Position numbers and translations under genes: made by a program. The notes beneath the pieces were generated by a model, which was not told the origin of the DNA, searched no databases, and worked only from the letters and a program-made list of their open reading frames with translations. A DNA stretch of 64,000 nucleotides from Oscheius onirici (lineage: Eukaryota > Nematoda > Chromadorea > Rhabditida > Rhabditidae), in NCBI GenBank assembly GCA_932521025.1, contig OW051471.1, positions 3,224,001 through 3,288,000 on the forward strand. Reading direction: 5' to 3'. Positions 57,277 through 64,000 of the stretch are shown one piece after another. Numbering within the stretch: position 1 is the first letter of the stretch; each line of letters begins with the position of its first letter.

Positions 57277-58820
57277 CAGTCAACTCTCGATATAGGAGGC
57301 TCGACTTTTGCACGAAAAAAGTCTCTTATTTGGTGAATTCTCCTATATCGAGAGTTTGGTTAAAATATGACCAAAATGGCTTCAAATCGCCCAATTTCGT
57401 TGAATACTGTTGCTTTACGCGTTTTACATTCATTTATGAGGCCATTTATTCAAACAAAGAACTAACAAACGTGGAAAAAAATCAACAATTTCACTTTGAC
57501 TTTAAAGCGAGTGTCCGGACCCTTTTCTCGATCTATTTTAAATTGCTCCCAAGCCTGTGTGTGTGTGTCTGAAGCTCTAATTCTAAAGCAAGTCCGGAGC
57601 GTCGACTGGAACAGAATGACAAAGGGAGATGGGAAGGACAGTAGGACTGAGACTCACTAAAGATAGAGCCGGGCGGCCCGTTCAGGCCCTACATTTTGAA
57701 ATTAGGCTAAGGAGGGAGCGGGTTCTAATACAAATTCGGTAGTTTCTTTGGAGGGTCAGGGAGAGTGCCTGGAGGAGAGTAAGAAAGGAGGAGCGAAAAG
57801 GAAATCACAACTAGGGCTCCGTGATAGAGCGAAGTCATGAACTTCTACTTTAGACTGGATAAGTTTTGACATGACTTGACATGGGTTGGTTGTATTTCGG
57901 CAGATGCTTAGATGGAAATCGTATTTTTCTAGATCCCGCTTATATTTTCCAGCTTTGCGATGTTCTACAAAGTTGTAGAGCGCTTCAAGTACTACAACTT
58001 TGCTGAACATCGCCAAACTGAAAAATTTAAGGATGAGTTAAAAAATTGAGATTTCACTTCGGGTTCTCAAAAAAAAAAGGGGGGGGGGGATAGCCGGGAT
58101 GTACGCTTCCGACCAAAGCTGAACCATTTGATTTGACTGAGCCCTTACTGTTCGTCGATGGGTTTCTCTCTACTGAACTGATACTCATGCCTGTCTACAC
58201 TCTGGTGGGTTTTCTGATCTGATAAAAAAAATGACTGTTCTCTCCTCCGATTAGAAGTAAACACCGGTGGAAAAACAGTTAAGACTCTTTGCTCTCTCAT
58301 TAGACTGTCTTTCCATCGGTTCAATAACTGATAGTTACTGTGGAATTGGGAACGACAGATCAGTCAGGCTGCAGCTTACAGTCGCCAGAAACAAACGATC
58401 AGTTTATACAGAGACATCCTGAGAAAGAACAGTCACCGTTTGTTAGATCAAAGAAAAGAACTCAACATCAATAACAGAATTATCCTTCAGTCCGGAGATT
58501 GCTATGATCTCATGTGAACTCAAAAAACATCTAAAGAAGTGAGAAATGAAAAAATAGAGAGACTTCACAAACGAAAAAAAAAACATCCGGCGAGTACGCA
58601 ATTTCGTGTGAGTGACTGTACGAAAAATCACGGCAAAAAAGAATTCTCTTATATCGAGAGGAAAAAATAACTGAATTCTACTATTGGTGCCAAAAAAATT
58701 TCTCCTATTCCAAATATCGAGAGTCAATATACACTAAAAACGGGGGTTTTTCGCACCAAAAATGTTTCCTATATGGTGAATTCTCCTATATCGGGTGTCT
58801 CCTATATCGAGAGTTGACTG
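57277..58820. mobile_element. TA-flanked pogo/Tc1-type inverted-repeat element
   Basis: Ends CAGTCAACTCTCGATATAGG and its complement (CCTATATCGAGAGTTGACTG) with TA duplications at 57275-57276 and 58821-58822. CAGTCAACTCTC-like ends are typical of pogo/Tigger elements. Subterminal copies of CTCCTATATCGAGAG occur at both ends. About 1.54 kb, including a nested family A repeat (57534-57858). No transposase frame. Confidence 0.85.
57534..57858 (+). repeat. Dispersed repeat family A, copy 3 (nested, shortened)
   Basis: Lacks the middle-left part and the final AGGGCGTTGCCAAC compared with copies 1 and 2. It sits inside the pogo-like element, so it inserted later or was carried by it. Confidence 0.75.
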
Positions 58821-59049
58821 TAGTTAGTCACAGAAATTAGTTATTCAAAATTAATTAGATAGGCTATCCAGATGCAAAATATATTAGGGCGCGTCAAAAG
58901 TCTTTGTAATTAGTTCTACAGCTACCCTTCAAACTGATCGGATCGGTCCGGGATTGTTCCTGGGGGTAATCGACCTCGAAAAAAAAATATTGAGAGCTTT
59001 TGGGACAGTTTGGATTTTGGGATCAAGGGTTACGGTAGCTTTTAAAAAC

Positions 59050-60115
59050 GGCCAAAAAACGTATTTTCGCAATAACTTTTTGGTGTTAGGAGATACAAAA
59101 AAATGGTCAACTACAAAAAATTCGGCTCATCGAGACGCATCTTTCTTTTTTTGAAAAACGTATTTTACTCTTTCGCGCAGAAAGTTATTCGACTTTCAAA
59201 TTTTCGCATTTTTGGTGTAGTGGGTTTGTGAAATTTCACGCTGGAACGACCCGGGTTCGAGTCCGCCGAGAGGAAATCTTTTTGTTTTTTTAACAGTAGC
59301 ATTCTACTGGACTGAAAAGTACCCCTGCAAAATATCAGCTCGATTGGATTTGTAGTTTAGGTTGGGAGTGATGTTGTCTCGGGGTTTTACGCCCGGAAGT
59401 GAGGTAGCACGACGCTGAACGTCGGAAGAGTTGAACCAGGAATACCAGTTCCCGAGGAGAAAACGATTTTTGTACCAAGAGATCCTTCGTACTCGAAAAG
59501 AACACGTATTTTTTAGATATCAGATTTATCTAACGAGTGTTCAACAACAATAAACACGAAAAAAGAGAAACTAGAAATAAATTCTAGAAAAGAACAAATT
59601 GTAACCAACAGCACAACTGCTCAACACAACTACTGGAATAAGGAAAATCGAAAACCGGGTGGCGAAGAAATTGGCGTGCGCCAGAAAATAGTGGTGACTA
59701 CCGTAACCGATAAATGAGACAGAAATGGAGGGGAATTGAAAGGGGCGAAACAGGAATAGGAAAGAGATACCGTAGTGGTCTTCTGTTCGTTACTTGGGGA
59801 ACGGTTTTGAGTCTCATCAACGTACCCAACTCATTGTGAGTTTTTGAGCTCGAAATTGAACTGAACAAAAAAACAAACCGTTCGTCTTTCCCTCAAAAAA
59901 AATTATTGTAGTTGACAACTTTTTTTGTAGGATGCAACCCTGAAGAGCTATGGGTAAAATTGTGTTTCGATCGAAACTTGGCACGTTCACTGTTCTTGGA
60001 TGATGAGATATCCACGTCTCTTATATAGCCTATTGATTCGGCCTCGGGTAGACCTACATTTTGAAAAAATATCACTCTTTTTGGATGAATGGGGAAAAAG
60101 TTATGAGAAAAAGGA
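59050..60115. repeat. Diverged relative of the SINE-bearing inverted repeat
   Basis: 59050-59350 matches the left arm type (tRNA-like head near 59205-59275: GTAGTGGGTTTGTGAAAT, B-box GGTTCGAGTCC at about 59254-59264). 59895-60110 matches the opposite-strand arm (GTTGACAACTTTTTTTGTAG, ACTTGGCACGTTCACTGTTC). The same architecture as 13.4-15.3 kb but more decayed. Confidence 0.7.
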
Positions 60116-60336
60116 AAACACTTAGTTGGCGACCTAATACTTACGGCCCTGGAGAACATCAATCGGCAAACGAATTTTTGGAACATCCTGTATGTATTCG
60201 GCCGGTAAACTTACAGTACCCCAGTTCGTGACGAAACCCATTTGCACAGATAGCAAATTACGCGGGAAACCAGGTTCAGAGTTTCGTTTCTTCCATTACA
60301 GTTCGTCTTTTTTACCTTATAATTATAAATCGCGAC

Positions 60337-60945
60337 TAGGGGCACGCGCGCGCGGAAATTAAGTAGATGCTTTTTACTAAAAGATATTTCATTGCTACAT
60401 TGTTTTTTTAAACTGAACAGGACCGAAAAACTACTGTTACGGACTCTGACTCGCGGCCTTCGGCCTAGGGAACAACGAAAATTATTTGAGATTAATAAAC
60501 GACTGTTATGAGTTAATTTCATCAGCGCCGAGATATATTTGGCTCTTTCAGTCCACTTCGATCTAAAACATCTGAAACAGCATCAAAAACAGTCGCTACC
60601 ACAATGCCGGGGGGAGAAACAAAGAAATACAACGTAACTATTGCAGGGGCACGCGCGCGAGTTACGAAAATTACTTTTGCTACAAGATATTTCTACGATA
60701 CGTTGCTTCAGAACAGAACAAATTCGGAATGATCTGCTACTGCCTCGGACTCGCTGCCTTCGGCAGTGGCCCTCGTTGGGGGTTTGTTGAGATTAACAAT
60801 CGACTATTTTATGTGAATATAGTCACCACCGAGTTATAGTTGGCTCTTTTAGTCTACTTTGGTCTAAAACGTCTGGAAAAGCATCAAAGACAGTCGCTAC
60901 CACAATGCCGGGGGAGAAACAACAAAATACAGCGTAACCTGGCCA
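60337..60945. repeat. Two direct copies of a roughly 300-bp unit
   Basis: Units begin AGGGGCACGCGCGCG (60338, 60646). They share CTCGCGGCCTTCGGCCTAGG / CTCGCTGCCTTCGGCAGTGG hairpins, TTGGCTCTTT, and CAGTCGCTACCACAATGCCG. A third start (GCAGGGGCTCCCC near 61038) suggests a truncated third unit. Confidence 0.8.
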
Positions 60946-61016
60946 CTCAGGAAGCACCCGCAGCCCATGAGTCTCTTCGGAACTCAGGTTTGAGTCGGGA
61001 AGAAACTTTGCTTACT

Positions 61017-62336
61017 TTACTTTACAGCGTAAATGTTGCAGGGGCTCCCCTTGAAAATTGGATGATCCAAATCCAAAAATGTAAAGTCGTCGTCCATTTT
61101 CCGACATCTTTGAATGCGCTTTCTCTGGCAATTATAGGAGCCTGAAAAAAATGGAAAGTTAACAAGACATAGACAGATACCGAGTAGGCGGAATGCTGTA
61201 GGGTCTAGAGAACGTCGAGATTCCCCGATAATCTCGGACGGATCCAAAGTAGAGCTTTCTGCGCAGTTCTTTTGTCGAATATTTTCGCTTGAGGCCTGAA
61301 CGCTGAGTCAAACTATTTGAAAATAGCAATTACCTGTGTATGGTATACGTAGGTAGTACTCGACGAGTACTATCGATACGTACTATCAAATCCCGAAAAT
61401 TCTTTAAGGCTGAGCCACAGCGACCGAAACATGTCAAAAAAATTGGGGCAAAATTTGCAACCCCAGAGGTTCTAAGTGGTATAATCTTGTAGTACTCAAT
61501 TAGTAGAATTTCTCTTGTAGAAATCAGTTTTTCGGCTATTTCAGATGTACTCTTCGGCTATTTTTGTCGAACTGGCAGCTATTCCTGTTCTCATAGATAA
61601 ATTTGTCATTATCTTGCTGGCAAAGATAGAAAGACAAAAACTCTTAGCAGACGGCGAGGGTGGCTGCCGAAGGCAGTCACCCGAGTTTCCGTAATTGAAC
61701 TTGTAGCTACTCTTTTTTGGCAAAATACGAATTGATGTATAGTTGCAAGCTACTCAAACTCTTCGGACACGCGAGGGTTTGAGAAAATATTTCCTAGCAG
61801 TTTTGAATTTGACGCATAGTTGCAAGCTATTAAAGCTCTTCGGACAAACGTCTTGGCCTAGTCTCTTTTGTGTAATTTTCCACCGATTTTTCTTTTCCTT
61901 TCTATGGTTTGTTCAGTCGACGACATACAGTAATCCATCCGATTCTGTTCAAGACCAACAATATTAGCGCGCTTTCAAGCTTGGGGTTTTCGATTCGAGA
62001 AATCCCACTTCGTTTTACTTAACGTTACTACATGTAAGGCTGCACAAGTTGCTGGTGTAATATAAAAGGATAAAAAGAAAAATTTTAGAAGGGGGGGGGG
62101 GGGGCGTTTATTCCTTCCACACGTAATATGTCTGTGCTTTTGAAAATCACTACGTCTTTTCGCCGTTTTCCCCTTTCTCGAATTGGTACTGCTTGATTTT
62201 ATGTGTGTAATAGTGTCCTTGTTTGGTAAATGCGCCCTGTTTTCATCACAATTCGTTTCCATGCCGCGAAGATTTTATTTTCGAACCCCCCTTTGTCATT
62301 TTCCTCATATCTGAAATACTGTTTTCAGAAACACAA
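61017..62336. other. Repeat-rich spacer before the last gene
   Basis: A minus-strand open piece (61247-61017) has an exon-like GT...CAG break but no recognised product. Two diverged direct phrases (ATAGTTGCAAGCTA...CTCTTCGGACA at about 61739 and 61817), repeat B copy 2 (61908-61978) and a G13 run (62092-62104) are present. Confidence 0.45.
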
Positions 62337-64000
62337 ATGAGCGACAGCGAGACGGAGGATATTGTGGATAATGTCAACAACGAGAGTGTTGACTGGGGCT
62401 GTGCCGTCGAGGTTCCTGTGACCGAAGGTAATTTCTTTCTCCCGTTTCATTAACTTCGATTCTCAGTAGAAGAGAAGATCCACGAGCCACAGAGCAATCT
62501 CTACACAATACAGGAAGAATCGTACCTGTCTACAGTGGCCAGCCGACCTCGTTCCATAGTTCCGACAGGCGTATCGACGGCGACATTGGACAAAAACGCA
62601 TCGAGAAGCTTCACAGATGAATGTTTGGCCAGCTCGTTTGGTGGAGCTAACATGACCTCGAATTCGGCCGAATTCTGCAGAAACGGTCAGTTTCTGCGGA
62701 TTTTTCGGCTTTCAATCGTGCTCCTGTTCAGCCGACAGCGTAAAACAGCTAATGGAAGCGGAACAGGAAGCCTTCGACCTGTCCGGACGACGTCTCGAGA
62801 TCCCATGCGGTTTTACCGCTGGCGCCTACAGCGTGGAGAATAACAGCTGGGACAAGGGACCTCATCAATGGGAAACCAAGCAAACGTAAGTTGTGCTCTT
62901 TGAGTTTTTCATCGTGCCACGAAATTTATATTTTGTAACTTTCAGGGCACCTTCGCAGCCAGCAAAGTCAACCAGCAGTCCAGAGCAGCCACGGCTGGTA
63001 GAAGTAGTCAAGTCAAACATGGATAACACACAGAAGAACTCACCAGAGGCTCCAGTAACTCCAGCCAAGAACAGAAAATTCGAGACAAAGATTACGCCCG
63101 TTCGACCGGCCCAGGAACGTGTCACAGCGCTTCGTGATCGCAACTCTCCTAGACTCTCGGCTGTGACCACTACGAGCACTCCGAAAGGATCAGAAAGAGG
63201 CTAGCAATGTTGAGAAACCGTCATTATGGTCGTTTTTACAGGCACTTCGCGCTTGCCGGACTGGGAAGTATCTGCAATCAACGCGAACAATACCACAGCT
63301 GCTAACAACACAACCGGCGTCGACATGCCCTCGGACCTCATGTCGAATGTGTTCGCGAATCTGCCTCCAAACGCACCGCCTCATGAAGTAATGGCAGAAG
63401 TAGAGAGGCTACGATGTGCCCGTCTGCAAAAAGCCTCCCAGAGGTGAGGATTTTAGATTTTTCGGCCCTTCGCTTTCATGTTCCCAAACAAGCCCAAGAA
63501 TTCCAGAGCTGAAGCACGCCAAAAGTTTTGCAGTGACACGGTTTCGTCGAGAACCGAAGAGCGCAAAATCACGACGCTGGGACAGCGCAATCTGGACCGC
63601 AAGCCGTCAGTGAATCCAGTCTCGAGACTGCCGACTGTGGAAGAAGAACGGATGGAAAGTTCTCGAGCATCTTCTCGCTCTAACTCGAGGCCGTCGGAAA
63701 CGAATGCTGAATCCAGGCGAAGGTGCTTTCGTGCCCTTTAGTCTTGTCTAAATACTTTTTTTGCAGCAGTGATCCTCTGATGCACACGGCCACAAGTCAT
63801 CTTCCTGCTGATACTTTCCAGAGTCGTGCTCCTTCTCAGGCCATGAGTCGGGCTTCTTCCACTATGAGCCTCTATAAGACCGATACCAGAATGAGCTCGT
63901 CTTCTAGCAGAGACGGGTAAGCTCTGCCTCTCGTGCAGAACCTCCACCGTTTTAGATCGCTGCGAATTACCGGGACCACAGGAAAACTACTCGCTTTCGG
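62337..64000 (+). CDS. Unrecognised Ser-rich protein, 5' part
   Basis: Eight exons to the window edge: 62337-62427, 62467-62685, 62732-62885, 62946-63199, 63242-63443, 63507-63722, 63767-63916, 63956->64000; about 443 residues so far, phases all agree. It begins MSDSETEDIVDNVNNE and is mostly disordered: ASRPRSIVPTGVST, PVTPAKNRKFETKITPVRPA, SSRASSRSNSRPSETNAESR, SRASSTMSLYKTD. A short helix-prone part (HEVMAEVERLRCARLQKASQ) precedes a basic segment. The final visible piece, SLRITGTTGKLLAF, may open a folded domain. I do not recognise it; a centrosomal or cytoskeletal scaffold is only a guess. Intron 4 starts GC (AAAGAG|GCTAGC). A ttttcag acceptor lies 7 nt before the ATG. Confidence 0.65.

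Noticed and set aside
1-64000. A bacterial-type defence, CRISPR or phage system
   Set aside because: The whole window is intron-bearing eukaryotic sequence; no such genes or arrays are present.

Overview
The window is eukaryotic nuclear DNA, almost certainly from a nematode. It holds many short-intron, intron-rich protein genes. Many start codons lie a few bases after a polypyrimidine-AG acceptor, as expected for trans-spliced mRNAs. Two families point to nematodes: a transthyretin-like (TTR) secreted protein at 55.9-56.5 kb, and a divergent nuclear-receptor ligand-binding domain of the kind expanded in nematodes at 12.1-13.3 kb. The species cannot be read from the sequence. There are no bacterial genes, CRISPR arrays or prophage. 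All exon models below were built by eye from reading frame, splice signals and remembered homology; none has been checked against RNA.

Layout: (1) 0-8.9 kb: crooked-neck/CRNKL1 (minus, 3' end outside the window), a DDX43-like DEAD-box helicase (minus), glycogen phosphorylase (minus) and a short auxilin-type J protein (plus). (2) 9.3-17.3 kb: an unrecognised Pro-rich/RG protein with heat-shock elements upstream, a nuclear-receptor-like LBD protein, a two-finger C2H2 protein, and several foldback repeats, one carrying tRNA-derived SINE heads in opposite orientation. (3) 17.3-25 kb: TFIIF beta, a ceramide-1-phosphate-transfer-like protein, eIF1A with an unusual C-terminal extension, a small membrane protein and UBXN6. 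(4) 25.3-34.6 kb: a NOPCHAP1-like gene whose 3.6-kb intron hosts a decayed LINE, then acylaminoacyl peptidase (APEH). (5) 34.8-49.4 kb: an F-box/LRR-like gene, two intronless genes (a Kelch protein lacking an intact BTB domain, and a membrane protein with five DPNYQT repeats), a SKP1-like gene and the tRNA thiolase CTU1. (6) 50-64 kb: spenito/RBM15 with repeat-filled introns, a coiled-coil nuclear-type protein, the TTR protein, about 5 kb of stacked repeats, and the 5' part of an unrecognised Ser-rich protein.

The genes are mostly unrelated housekeeping functions: splicing, transcription, translation initiation, tRNA modification, ubiquitin and membrane traffic. I see no operon-like pathway cluster. 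What stands out is the genome structure. There are three hAT-type MITEs with exact 8-bp target duplications, two TA-flanked inverted-repeat elements, several large palindromes, and a recurrent class of GC-AG introns, three of which start with the same GCTAG donor. One GA-AG intron lies in the SKP1-like gene. I found no clear new multi-gene system; the most interesting items are the non-canonical introns, the eIF1A extension and the SINE-in-foldback structure.
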